This document shows, piece after piece, positions 1-11,345 of a DNA stretch of 64,000 nt. Below the pieces are notes generated by a model. The model ran no database searches, had not been told where the DNA came from, and saw only the letters and a program-made list of their open reading frames with translations. The position numbers were made by a program, and so were the translations under genes. Position 1 is the first letter of the stretch. The number at the start of each line of letters is the position of its first letter. This DNA comes from Paralithodes platypus (lineage: Eukaryota; Arthropoda; Malacostraca; Decapoda; Lithodidae): contig CM064480.1 of the NCBI GenBank assembly GCA_032716605.1, positions 44,695,194 to 44,759,193 of the forward strand, written 5' to 3'.

Positions 1-625
1 TGTTTCACAAGGAAATATTCACAAATTCATGACTACGACTTTACAAGTGTTTTCTATATAACTTGAACCCTTACATGACTCGATAAATGAGAGCAAACCC
101 GTGACACTTTTGAGCCATGGTATAGAGTGAGTGTCTCATAATTTGATATGTTCGATATAATTAAATTTTACTTTACAAAATATACTGAAGTTAACTGTAC
201 GTATGACATTATGCCATATATTATTTTGAGACGATAATTAATGAACAAATTCATATGTATATCCATATACTACGATGTTTCCATATTCATTGTAGGTTAG
301 GAAGTAGCCATGGAAATCAAAGGGTCAATTAATATTATTATTTCCTCTTTGATTTCTAAAGATTCTTTTTCAGCTGAAAATTGCTTAATGTTTGTCAAAA
401 CACAAATAAAAACGTCGTACCATTGAATAGGATAAAACCATTAAAGTAAATTGCATGCATGAGTATGGTTATGCTGCACTGCGATATTGCGATACATGAT
501 AACCTGCATACCTTACCACTGCTATTCAAAACCCATGAACTTCGTTTTGATACTTGAATTAAAAAAGAGCAACTACATGCCAGGAGCGCCCTCCACATAC
601 AAAGAAGCGAGTGTAGTATGTTTGT
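1..625. other. AT-rich sequence, no gene seen
   Basis: No ORF with recognisable protein features, no tRNA-like boxes and no repeat array is visible. It is left flank of the 65-bp array. Short ORFs here lack any coding signature. Confidence 0.5.
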
Positions 626-3135
626 ATCGTCATGATGGCAACATGATACATTACCTGTATACCGTAGATACCGGTAAGGGTATAGTTAACTTGTGTCATA
701 ATGTATCGCACCATGATGTACCACCAGTACACAAATGGTAAGTGTGGTAGCGTGCTTGTGTCATAATGTATCGCACCATGATGTACCACCAGTACACAAA
801 TGGTAAGTGTGGTAGCGTGCTTGTATCATAATGTATCGCACCATATTATACCACCAGTACACAAATGGTAAGTGTGGTAGCGTGCTTGTATCATAATGTA
901 TCGCACCATATTATACCACCAGTACACAAATGGTAAGTGTGGTAGCGTGCTTGTATCATAATGTACTGCACCATATTATACCACCAGTACACAAATGGTA
1001 AGTGTGGTAGCGTGCTTGTATCATAATGTATCGCACCATATTATACCACCAGTACACAAATGGTAAGTGTGGTAGCGTGCTTGTATCATAATGTATCGCA
1101 CCATATTATACCACCAGTACACAAATGGTAAGTGTGGTAGCGTGCTTGTATCATAATGTATCGCACCATATTATACCACCAGTACACAAATGGTAAGTGT
1201 GGTAGCGTGCTTGCTTGTATCATAATGTATCGCACCATGATGTACCACCAGTACACAAATGGTAAGTGTGGTAGCGTGCTTGTATCATAATGTATCGCAC
1301 CATATTATACCACCAGTACACAAATGGTAAGTGTGGTAGCGTGCTTGTATCATAATGTATCGCACCATATTATACCACCAGTACACAAATGGTAAGTGTG
1401 GTAGCGTGCTTGTATCATAATGTATCGCACCATATTATACCACCAGTACACAAATGGTAAGTGTGGTAGCGTGCTTGTATCATAATGTATCGCACCATGA
1501 TTATACCACCAGTACACAAATGGTAAGTGTGGTAGCGTGCTTGTATCATAATGTATCGCACCATATTATACCACCAGTACACAAATGGTAAGTGTGGTAG
1601 CGTGCTTGTATCATAATGTATCGCACCATATTATACCACCAGTACACAAATGGTAAGTGTGGTAGCGTGCTTGTATCATAATGTATCGCACCATGATGTA
1701 CCACCAGTACACAAATGGTAAGTGTGGTAGCGTGCTTGTATCATAATGTATCGCACCATATTATACCACCAGTACACAAATGGTAAGTGTGGTAGCGTGC
1801 TTGTATCATAATGTATCGCACCATATTATACCACCAGTACACAAATGGTAAGTGTGGTAGCGTGCTTGTATCATAATGTATCGCACCATATTATACCACC
1901 AGTACACAAATGGTAAGTGTGGTAGCGTGCTTGTATCATAATGTATCGCACCATATTATACCACCAGTACACAAATGGTAAGTGTGGTAGCGTGCTTGTA
2001 TCATAATGTATCGCACCATATTATACCACCAGTACACAAATGGTAAGTGTGGTAGCGTGCTTGTATCATAATGTATCGCACCATATTATACCACCAGTAC
2101 ACAAATGGTAAGTGTGGTAGCGTGCTTGTATCATAATGTATCGCACCATATTATACCACCAGTACACAAATGGTAAGTGTGGTAGCGTGCTTGTATCATA
2201 ATGTATCGCACCATGATGTATACCACCAGTACACAAATGGTAAGTGTGGTAGCGTGCTTGTATCATAATGTATCGCACCATATTATACCACCAGTACACA
2301 AATGGTAAGTGTGGTAGCGTGCTTGTATCATAATGTATCGCACCATATTATACCACCAGTACACAAATGGTAAGTGTGGTAGCGTGCTTGTATCATAATG
2401 TATCGCACCATATTATACCACCAGTACACAAATGGTAAGTGTGGTAGCGTGCTTGTATCATACTGTATCGCACCATATTATACCACCAGTACACAAATGG
2501 TAAGTGTGGTAGCGTGCTTGTATCATAATGTATCGCACCATATTATACCACCAGTACACAAATGGTAAGTGTGGTAGCATGCTTGTATCATAATGTATCG
2601 CACCATATTATACCACCAGTACACAAATGGTAAGTGTGGTAGCGTGCTTGTATCATAATGTATCGCACCATATTATACCTCCAGTACACAAATGGTAAGT
2701 GTGGTAGCGTGCTTGTATCATAATGTATCGCACCATATTATACCACCAGTACACAAATGGTAAGTGTGGTAGCGTGCTTGTATCATAATGTATCGCACCA
2801 TGATGTACCACCAGTACACAAATGGTAAGTGTGGTAGCGTGCTTGTATCATAATGTATCGCACCATATTATACCACCAGTACACAAATGGTAAGTGTGGT
2901 AGCGTGCTTGTATCATAATGTATCGCACCATATTATACCACCAGTACACAAATGGTAAGTGTGGTAGCGTGCTTGTATCATAATGTATCGCACCATATTA
3001 TACCACCAGTACACAAATGGTAAGTGTGGTAGCGTGCTTGTATCATAATGTATCGCACCATATTATACCACCAGTACACCATAGAAAGGAGAATACCGTG
3101 CATGTGTCGTTATGTAAAGTACCACGAAACATTAT
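626..3135. repeat. 65-bp minisatellite, about 37 clean units plus a degraded unit at each end
   Basis: The landmark CCACCAGTAC recurs at 721, 786, 851, 916 and onward every 65 bp to about 3079. Two unit types alternate irregularly: most read CACCATATTATACC, a minority read CACCATGATGTACC (near 711, 776, 1231, 1691, 2211 and 2796). Small length changes exist: a 4-bp duplication near 1210, +1 near 1499 and +2 near 2219. The stretch 626-690 is a strongly diverged 65-bp unit, and 3080-3135 still aligns to part of the unit. Sharp core homogeneity with decayed edges is the usual product of unequal exchange. Short ORFs through it are by-products of the repeat. Confidence 0.95.
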
Positions 3136-3753
3136 CGGCATAACGAGTATTGATTTGGCATGTTGAAGCCTTAAATTATGACCTGATTTTGATATGTACA
3201 GTTGACCGTATTACGTCGTATCCACTCCGTGATTTTATGCATAGCACTAAATATAACATGCTTGATTTGCAACAAAAGAAATCTAATTATTTAGCAAGCC
3301 ATTAGTTGATCACATGAGTTAATTACTGCATAACAAACTCGATTCGTAAATCAATCATACTAGTTTTCCTTCCATACATTAAAGCACATTTTGAAATGTG
3401 AACAAAAACACGCGCCAACAGGCCTAGGCGTCTGAAAATTGGATCAGGAATAGGCTTACATGGCAACTTTCGATACCAAACATCATACTGAAATACACTT
3501 ACACCTCACACACACATACTCACTCTTACATACCTATATTATCGTGGAGGTGGTGGCAAGGCTCCGGGACCAACCCTCAACACCAGATATATCCTGTATA
3601 ATATACATGTAAGAGGGAGCGAGTTAAAGTGCCCTGAAATGACCGTAAGCTTGCAAGCACAGTTCGATAGAAAGGAGAGGGAGGGAGGAGAAATTCCACC
3701 CTCCCTCCCTCCATGCTCGCACTACCGACCAGCTTATACCTGACCTTACAGGT
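3136..3753. other. Unassigned sequence
   Basis: No gene is seen. A loose CA/CT-rich stretch lies at 3480-3535 and a purine/pyrimidine mirror patch (GGAGGGAGG then CCCTCCCTCC) near 3676-3712. Nothing else stands out. Confidence 0.45.
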
Positions 3754-3985
3754 TTAACCCTCTCCGACATTTGACGCGATTTTGAGCCTATTAGGGATAC
3801 TTTAAAGCCTTTGTTTCCATCAGGGGTATTTAGAAACCTTTAGTTTAGTTACTTCAACCTCTGCAGTTGTCTTTGAGTTAGCTGTGGGCAGGAAACTAAT
3901 TTTGGAGAGGTAATAAGAGTGAGAGAACTCTATTCCATATTGCTAATCTGGCAACCTCTGCGTCATATGAGCGTGAAGGGGTTAA
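3754..3985. mobile_element. TTAA-flanked MITE, family A, copy 1
   Basis: A 232-bp unit begins TTAACCCTCTCCGAC and ends with the complement of TTAACCCCTTCACGC, giving imperfect terminal inverted repeats bounded by TTAA. A second, highly similar copy lies at 31966-32194 and is also bounded by TTAA. No coding capacity. TTAA target duplication is typical of piggyBac-type transposition, so a piggyBac-related MITE is the likely class. That assignment is inference. Confidence 0.8.
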
Positions 3986-4555
3986 GTGCTTTATTCTTTC
4001 CCTACACTTAATTTCTGGGTCCTAATTCTTCCCACATGCCTTGTGGTGCAATAATATTGCTTTGAAGGAGAGATGTAAAAGGCCAAAATAAGGGTGTGCA
4101 GGTGCATATTCTTTCCAACCGTGCGACTCCCGACCATGCCCACAACACACCTACATAATTTGTGTGCATCTTATATTCACACTGGGATGCGGTATCAACA
4201 CGCTGTCGCTGATGCACATTACACTACGTTTTGCGAGGGTCACCATTTTGGTCAATCCATCGCAGCACGGCAGTCTGTTCAAATCAAGATCTCCCAGCTG
4301 CCATGTTGAACTTTCAAGCAGCATTCGTATGTATTATTGTTGGAGTTATTGAAAAGTATGATGTGTGGTCCTATTCACTGTTGAGGAAGGTATTTCCTGA
4401 TACTCATAACTTTCCCTTCCACCAGACTTCCTCTATGCATCGTTGTTCATCTTCAACCCCACAAAATACACAAAATCATATATTCAACTTATCGCCACGG
4501 AAAGATGAAACAAGCTACAGAAAAGTGTTTGGGGTTTCTCTGAGGTATGTGGAAA
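3986..4555. other. Unassigned sequence
   Basis: Contains an open frame of 138 codons (4231-4647) without recognisable domains, and its last part is out-of-frame RTE sequence. I see no supportable gene. Confidence 0.4.
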
Positions 4556-6157
4556 TTACTGAGAATATACAGAGTAAATGGCAAGGTGCTGAAAGCAGTC
4601 AAGAGCATGTAAGAGGGTGCAAAGGTATCAGTACGTGTGGAGAATGAACTGAGCGAGTTCTTTTATCTGAATGTTGGCTTATAGCAAGGGTGTGTGATGT
4701 CCCCATGGTTGTTCAATATAAACATGGATGGAGTCATGAATGAAATACAAGAAAGAGCAGATGTGGATGTTGGTGTACCACTGATAAGGAAAGGAAACAA
4801 GTGAAAGTTGCCTGTACTGTTGTTTGCCGACGATACAGTTTTGATGAGCAATAGTGAATGGGAATTGCAGGGTCTGGTAAATATGTTTGGAACAGTTTGT
4901 GAAAAGCTGAATCTGAAGGTAAATGCGGGGAAGAGTAAGGTTATGGTCTTTGAAAGAGGTGCAGTCACAGAGTGTGAGATGAGGTTGAACGGTCAGGCTA
5001 TGGAGATGGTCAGCTCATTTAAATATTTGGGCAGTGTGTAGAGTAAAGATGGGACTATGGATGAAGAAGTGCGGGAAAGGATGCAACAGGGGAAGAGGGT
5101 TGAGGGTTAGGGGAGGTGTGGTGGAGTGGTCTTGCCACTGGCCTGGTAATCCAAAGGTCCCGGGTTCAAATCCCGATGTATCAATGGGAAGATATTATTG
5201 GGATGGAATTTGTGCTGTACCTAGTATCAGTGCATTACCACAAGCCCACCGAAACGTCAATAAAATACCCTCATTGTTCCCTGATTAAATAGCACTGTAT
5301 GAATATTCCCATATTCAAAATATGCTATAAGGGGTGCAATGCCTGGTGAGTTATCTGCTCAACAGGTGGCGTTGTGTGTGTGTAAGTGTGAGAGTCCGAG
5401 TGTAGGTGGTGAGACAGTGAAGTACGGGAACGAGGTGGCTTCAGAGATGGGGTCGTTTCGGGCCATGAGTGAGCACCGTGCCTCATGTGAAGGCAAGATG
5501 GCAGGTGCTCGTTGTACTCTACGTGCTTCACATGTCTCACTCCCTAGACTGGAACAAGACCTCACGGGCTTCACTGTTCATTGTAAAGCGGTGAATGTTA
5601 AGGCTCTCAGCCTATGCCCGAGAGGAAGTAAGTTGGAATATATAAAAAAAAAAAAAAAAAAGGAACGCTGAAAGCAGTAACAAGAAATAGGGTGGTCAGC
5701 ATGGCAGTAAAGAAGTCCTTGCATGATAGTGTGGTAATCCCGACATTGACATACGAAAGTGAAGCATGGACGTTGTTGGAGAGACACAAACCAAGAGTGA
5801 GAGGGGTGGAAATGAGCTACTTGAGAAGTGCATGCAGAGTTACAAGGAGGGATAGACAGACGAATGAGGAAGTACGAGAGTGGTGTAGTGTGGAAAGGAA
5901 CACCTCGAGATGGTTCAGCCATGTGGAACGTATGGGAAGTGAGAGAATCACTAAAGATTGTACAAGAGTGAGGTGGAAGGACAAAGAGGGATAGGCAAAA
6001 CGAGAGAGAGGTGGAAGGATGGAGTTAAGAAGTATATGCGTGAAAGCGGTGCTGGATGGGAGGAGGGGCGTCAACTGACTGGTGACATAGGTGCATGGGG
6101 GTGATTCATTCGTGGCCACTCCTTCGGGGATCACGGCGTCCGGCAATAGATAGATAG
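4556..6157 (+). mobile_element. RTE-like LINE 3' fragment, copy 1, interrupted by a SINE
   Basis: A 5'-truncated non-LTR retrotransposon: 4556-5101 and 5662-6157 are continuous when compared with the sibling copies at 15359 and 56224. The first part encodes reverse transcriptase motifs including QGCVMSP and LLFADDTVLMS. The second encodes the C-terminal region with SLHDSVVIPTLTY and WFSHVERMGSER. In-frame stops lie near 4683, 4801 and 5039, so it is dead. It ends in CGGCAATAGATAGATAG, a short tandem tail of the type seen at RTE 3' ends. Assignment to RTE rests on motif style and tail. Confidence 0.85.
5102..5661 (+). mobile_element. tRNA-derived SINE, copy a, nested in the RTE-like LINE
   Basis: The head carries an A-box-like TGGTGGAGTGG near 5120 and a perfect B box GGTTCAAATCC at 5163-5173, followed by a body of about 450 bp and a poly-A tail at 5643-5661. 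The insertion splits the LINE between GAGGGTT and GGAACGC, which are only a few bases apart in uninterrupted copies, so the boundaries are well fixed. No clear target duplication is visible. Nearly identical to copy c (30268-30828), suggesting recent activity. Transcription would be by RNA polymerase III, with mobilisation by a LINE enzyme. Confidence 0.9.
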
Positions 6158-6598
6158 GAAGACGATCAGCACCCTCATTGAGTGAGTTAATATCCAAAAA
6201 TGGTAAACACCGTATTAGCATTTTATTATTCGTATTTATTTATTTAATTAGATTGAAGAGAGGTCTGGAGAGAGGGTTTGTTACTCATATACTGTATATA
6301 ACTACTCAAAAATACACAAAGTGGTTAAAACCTACAATAACAAAAAAATATTAATAAGAAGAATCATAATAATTATAATAATAATAATAATAGTAATGAT
6401 AATAAAAAAACAATAGTAATAATAATAAAATATTAACTAATAATAATGACTTACATACAGTAATATAACCTACACAAATGTCGGATCAGTCATTGATAAT
6501 GCCTACATCATTTGTTAATGTAAACATATACATTATTCCTGTCGTGGCCAGAGCGTTGCCCCAGTTCTTGTCTCCAATTACATCCTAATAATATTTTG
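6158..6598. other. AT-rich spacer with (AAT)n-like low complexity
   Basis: Degenerate AAT/AATAAT runs at about 6360-6450. No gene or other element is recognisable. Confidence 0.5.
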
Positions 6599-6971
6599 TT
6601 AAGGGGGGATGGGCCGGTTTTCTGGACCACTTTCTCCCTCATGTTTAGCCCCATTAATTTTCAGTTGTTAAGATGTTTGCCCCATTAGTTAGTCGATTTT
6701 CAGACCTTTCGCCCCATTTTTTCGTCAATATTTAGACCTTACATGCTATTTAGGTGTCGATTTTTTCCCTGGCGAACGATAGTGAGCCTATAATGTTGGA
6801 AGAACCGGCCTTCGGCCGGGAAATTTTTCTACCGAAAAATGTACAAATTAATCTAGAAGGGGGATTTAATGGATTTTTTTTTTTTTTAATTTGATGGAGA
6901 TCTAGGGAGGAAACTAGAAAAATAATGAATACATGCAAAAATCGCCCAAAGAGTGAACCATCTCCCCTTAA
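6599..6971. mobile_element. TTAA-flanked MITE, family B, copy 1
   Basis: A 373-bp unit with ends TTAAGGGGGGATGG and CCATCTCCCCTTAA, so terminal inverted repeats of about 14 bp with TTAA at the edges. Internal subrepeats of 31-33 bp each carry GCCCCATT. Further copies are at 33133, 39009, 41228 and 48597, plus a diverged one near 23982. Non-coding. A piggyBac-type relationship is inferred from TTAA only. Confidence 0.85.
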
Positions 6972-7191
6972 GCCGGCTCCTCATTATTCGCTGGGCACAG
7001 ACAGGATTCTCAAGGTAAAAGACAACCGTTGGGCTAAGAATGCGTGTGTGGTCACCAGGAAGGCCAGGCGTATGGTCACAGCCAAAAGACGTGTGCTGTT
7101 AACATAATTCAGCGTTAGGTGTTCTCTCAGGGTTTACCCCTGAATAATATAAAGCTCGCTAAAGATAGGTAACCTTGTCATTTATTTCACT

Positions 7192-7192
<1 letters not shown>
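6972..7192. other. Unassigned sequence
   Basis: No gene or repeat recognised. Confidence 0.4.
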
Positions 7193-7226
<34 letters not shown>

Positions 7227-7243
7227 TCTCTCTCTCTCTCTCA
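7193..7243. repeat. (CA)n(TC)n microsatellite
   Basis: About 32 bp of CA followed by about 19 bp of TC. Confidence 0.95.
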
Positions 7244-7328
7244 TATTATCTCAGGACCGAAACAAATTAATATGTTCTAACGTTCGTTATAATCCTTACA
7301 TTTAAATAATTTTATATCTGTCAATGAA

Positions 7329-7352
7329 TCTATTTTTCAACATTCTTCTTTA

Positions 7353-7389
<37 letters not shown>

Positions 7390-7426
7390 TTTTCAACATT
7401 CTTCTTTACCAATATATATATATATA
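7329..7426. repeat. (TA)n blocks with a duplicated 27-bp flank
   Basis: The phrase TTTTTCAACATTCTTCTTTA occurs at about 7331 and again at 7387, each followed by (TA)n. This is a short tandem duplication that includes the microsatellite. Confidence 0.85.
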
Positions 7427-7921
7427 TTTTTTTATTTTTATTTTTTTTTCTTCTATATTCCAACTACTCCCTTTCGGGCATAGGCTGAGAGCCTGTACAT
7501 TCCACCGCTCAACACGGTGAAGCCCGTGAGGTCTTGTTCCAGTCTGGGGAGTGTGACATGTGAAGCATCCATCATGGGTCGAAGCAGCTCCATCTCTGAA
7601 GCGGCTGGTTGCTTCGCTCAAGCGCTTCACCGTCTCACCCTCCAGACTCAGACCCTCACTCTCAGAACGCCACCTATTGAGCAGTGAACTCACTACGCAT
7701 TGTCCCCCAGTAACATATTTTGAATATGGGTATATTCATACAGTGTTATTTAATCAGGGAACAATGAGGGTATTTTTTTGGCATTTCGGTGGGCTTTGTG
7801 GTAATGCACTAATACTAGGTATAGCACAAATTCAATCCCAATAATATCTTCCCATTGACATATCGGGATTTGAACCCGGGTCCATTGGATTACCAATCCA
7901 GTGGCATGACCACTCCACCAC

Positions 7922-7922
<1 letters not shown>
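7427..7922 (-). mobile_element. tRNA-derived SINE, copy b
   Basis: Reverse-oriented copy of the SINE at 5102: T-rich tail at about 7427-7453, body with CTTTCGGGCATAGGCTGAGA, and the complement of the B box (GGATTTGAACC) near 7865. It is more diverged and about 60 bp shorter than copies a and c. Both ends abut (TA)n, consistent with insertion inside a TA microsatellite. Confidence 0.9.

Positions 7923-7968
<46 letters not shown>
7923..7968. repeat. (TA)n microsatellite
   Basis: About 42 bp of alternating TA at the head of SINE copy b. Confidence 0.95.
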
Positions 7969-7969
<1 letters not shown>

Positions 7970-8181
7970 CTAGCTAGCTTATGAAACAAACTGGGTATAT
8001 AAACTGTCCCATAGATTACGAACCTTGGCTCTATATAAGATATGTTGTTGACACATTTCGTTATTCAAGTATCCCGTTCACATTCCTAAATGTATAAATC
8101 TCATATCACACCATGGACACATAAAGCTCACTTTCTTTATAGAGGATTTTCTTTGCATAGCAAGGGACTTGCATTCTCGAA

Positions 8182-9113
8182 AAGGGTCTCTAGTCCTGAC
8201 GTTATTCTAGACTAACTGTATACTGGCTAAATTATCCAGAAGGGTCTCTAGTCCTGACGTTATTCTAGACTAACTGTATACTGGCTAAATTATCCAGAAG
8301 GGTCTCTAGTCCTGACGTTATTCTAGACTAACTGTATACTGGCTAAATTATCCAGAAGGGTCTCTAGTCCTGACGTTATTCTAGACTAACTGTATACTGG
8401 CTAAATTATCCAGAAGGGTCTCTAGTCCTGACGTTATTCTAGACTAACTGTATACTGGCTAAATTATCCAGAAGGGTCTCTAGTCCTGACGTTTCTAGAC
8501 TAACTGTATACTGGCTAATTATCCAGAAGGGTCTCTAGTCCTGACGTTATTCTAGACTAACTGTATACTGGCTAAATTATCCAGAAGGGTCTCTAGTCCT
8601 GACGTTATTCTAGACTAACTGTATACTGGCTAAATTATCCAGAAGGGTCTCTAGTCCTGACGTTATTCTAGACTAACTGTATACTGGCTAAATTATCCAG
8701 AAGGGTCTCTAGTCCTGACGTTATTCTAGACTAACTGTATACTGGCTAAATTATCCAGAAGGGTCTCTAGTCCTGACGTTATTCTAGACTAACTGTATAC
8801 TGGCTAAATTATCCAGAAGGGTCTCTAGTCCTGACGTTATTCTAGACTAACTGTATACTGGCTAAATTATCCAGAAGGGTCTCTAGTCCTGACGTTATTC
8901 TAGACTAACTGTATACTGGCTAAATTATCCATAAGGGTCTCTAGTCCTGACGTTATTCTAGACTAACTGTATTCTGGCTAAATTATCCAGAAGGGTCTCT
9001 AGTCCTGACGTTATTCTAGACTAACTGTATACTGGCTAAATTATCCAGAAGGGTCTCTAGTCCTGACGTTATTCTAGACTAACTGTATACTGGCTAAATT
9101 ATCCAGAAGGGTT
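8182..9113. repeat. 58-bp minisatellite, about 16 units
   Basis: AAGGGTCTCTAGTCCTGACG recurs at 8182, 8240, 8298 and onward every 58 bp. Units are almost identical. One near 8485-8540 has lost 3 bp, and single substitutions occur near 8933 and 8973. The unit has interrupted dyad arms TCTAG and CTAGA. There are no variable spacers, so it is a plain tandem repeat. Confidence 0.95.
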
Positions 9114-9705
9114 GATAGCCTCTCAATTTATATTTTAACTAACTAAGTTTGCATTGCCGGTATGTCCTTCGTCCAAATTTGAATATGTTATTTATGTTTG
9201 CTCATGAATCTTGGCTCAGCAGACTAGTCCAGATTAACTAATACTATGATACTGTATATGTATAAAATTTCCATGGAAATAAATTTACTTTACTTTACTT
9301 TGTACGGGGTGGTTACAAAAACGAAGTGGAAAATGACATTTCCAGACCTATATAATTATGATCATATTTTGTTTCAGATATGATACAAACTAGGTAATTT
9401 ACATCTAGTTATTTGTTGCTTGAAATATTTGAATGCCAGTGCTGGCTATTGTTTCCAACATTATTGCACTGACGATCTGTAGTGGAGAAGAGAAATACAG
9501 TGTGTTTTGCCGGTGTATTATTAAGTTTAATAGTGTTAAGTAGCATCTCGATATTACCACACGAAATAATGGTGTTCATGATACCTTAGTAAGTAGAACT
9601 GAGTGAAATACAGAACAAAAATATATATTAAATTCTATTCTCTCCCACATTTTTGTATTTATTAATGTTGTTTTATTTAATTTGTTTTGCTTTAAATATA
9701 TCGTA
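9114..9705. other. AT-rich sequence, possible LINE 3' tail
   Basis: AAATAAATTTACTTTACTTT at about 9280-9300 resembles a short pentamer tail of a non-LTR element, but no coding region can be attached to it. The rest is unassigned. Confidence 0.3.
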
Positions 9706-9706
9706 A

Positions 9707-9740
<34 letters not shown>

Positions 9741-9748
9741 TATATGCA

Positions 9749-9800
<52 letters not shown>
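9706..9800. repeat. (TA)n microsatellite with a TGCAGT interruption
   Basis: Two long TA runs separated near 9747. Confidence 0.95.
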
Positions 9801-9803
<3 letters not shown>

Positions 9804-9879
9804 AGCAACAGTAAGGCTTGACATTTGCACGACTTCACCATGGTGTCTATTTTAACTCTCCCCACATCCGCCATACAGT

Positions 9880-11345
9880 GACGCCAAGAGCCGACACCAG
9901 CCACCACCACACCCCTGACACCACCACACCCCTGACACCACCCAACCCCTGACACCACCACACCCCTGACACCACCACAATACCCTTGACACCACCACAC
10001 CCCTGACACCACCACACCCGACACCACCACACCCCTGACACCACCATACCCTTGGCGCTACACCACTACCACCCATAATCCTAGCACCTCCACTCCCTTG
10101 ATGTATCACCACAACCAACACACCCCTAGTACCACCACATCTCTGACGCCTCATAACACCACAACATCCCTGGCACCACCATTTCCCTCTAACATCACCA
10201 CCACACCCCTTGCACCACCACACCCTTGACGTCTCAAACCATCACCACCACACCCCTAGCACCACCACATTCTAAACACCACACCACCAACATTCCCCCT
10301 CACCTCTACCACCACCACCACATCCCTAGCACAACCACTTCTTTGACACAACACCACCACCACCACACCCCTAGCACCACCACTATACCCCTAGCATCAC
10401 CACAACCACCACCCCAGTACCACACCCCTAGCACCACCACATTCTAAACACCACACCACCAACATTCCCCCTCACCTCTACCACCACCACCACATCCCTA
10501 GCACAACCACTTCTTTGACACAACACCACCACCACCACACCCCTAGCACCACCACTATACCCCTAGCATCACCACAACCACCACCCCAGTACCACACCCC
10601 TAGCACAACCACACCATTGACGGAGCAACACCTCCACCAAACCTCTAGTAGAATACTAATCCCCTCTACTGCCCCGCACGACCACCACCACCGCCACCAC
10701 ACCAAACCCCTCCACCACCATCCCCCCTGACTCCACCACCGCCCTCACCCACCACCACCACCCCACCCTATGCCCCATCATCACACCCCTCCATTGCCTC
10801 ACCACCATTACCACCACCCCACCCTAGGCCCCACCAACACACCCCTACACCGCCCCACCACCACACCCCTACACCGCCCAACCACCACCATATCCCCACC
10901 CTTAGCCCCACCACCATCACCACCCAACCCTAGGCCCCACCACCACCACTCCACCCACGACCCTACCGCCACACCCCTACACCGCCCAGCCACGACAATC
11001 TCCCCACCCTTAGCTCCACCACCACACCCCTCAACCACACTCCTCCATCGCCCCATCACCATAACCCCTCCCTAGATTCCACCGCCACACCCCTACACCG
11101 CCCAACCACCACCATCACCCCACCCTTAGCCCCAACACCACCCAACCCTCGGCACCACCACCAACTACCACCACTCCACCCACGACCCCACCACCACACC
11201 CCTGCACCGCCACACCACTACCTCCCCACTCTTGGCCCCACCACCACACACTATCACCAACACAACCCTAGCACCGCAACCACTGCACAACCACCACACT
11301 CTTCCACCTCTCCACCAACCCCCCCTCGGCCCCAACACCACACCC
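9880..11345. repeat. 1.47-kb G-poor CACCAC/ACACCCCT array
   Basis: Built from short units such as CACCACACCCCTGACAC and CCCCTACACCGCCCA, with the plus strand almost free of G runs and the minus strand rich in GGGG and GGTGG runs. A perfect 172-bp tandem duplication lies within it: ATTCTAAACACCACACCACC begins at 10269 and again at 10441. The open frames through it encode only His/Pro/Thr or Gly/Val runs and change frame freely, so I do not treat them as genes. The minus strand could form G-quadruplexes. Confidence 0.9.

Noticed and set aside
626..3135. CRISPR-like array
   Set aside because: Whole 65-bp units repeat without variable spacers, and the DNA is eukaryotic. It is a minisatellite.
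4231..4647. 138-codon open frame
   Set aside because: No domain. Its 3' part overlaps RTE sequence in the wrong frame.
5110..5190. Functional tRNA gene (also at 7850, 30760 and 31165)
   Set aside because: A and B boxes are present but no acceptor stem pairing is seen, and each continues into a repeated SINE body or TA tract.
8182..9113. CRISPR-like array
   Set aside because: Contiguous identical 58-bp units with no spacers.
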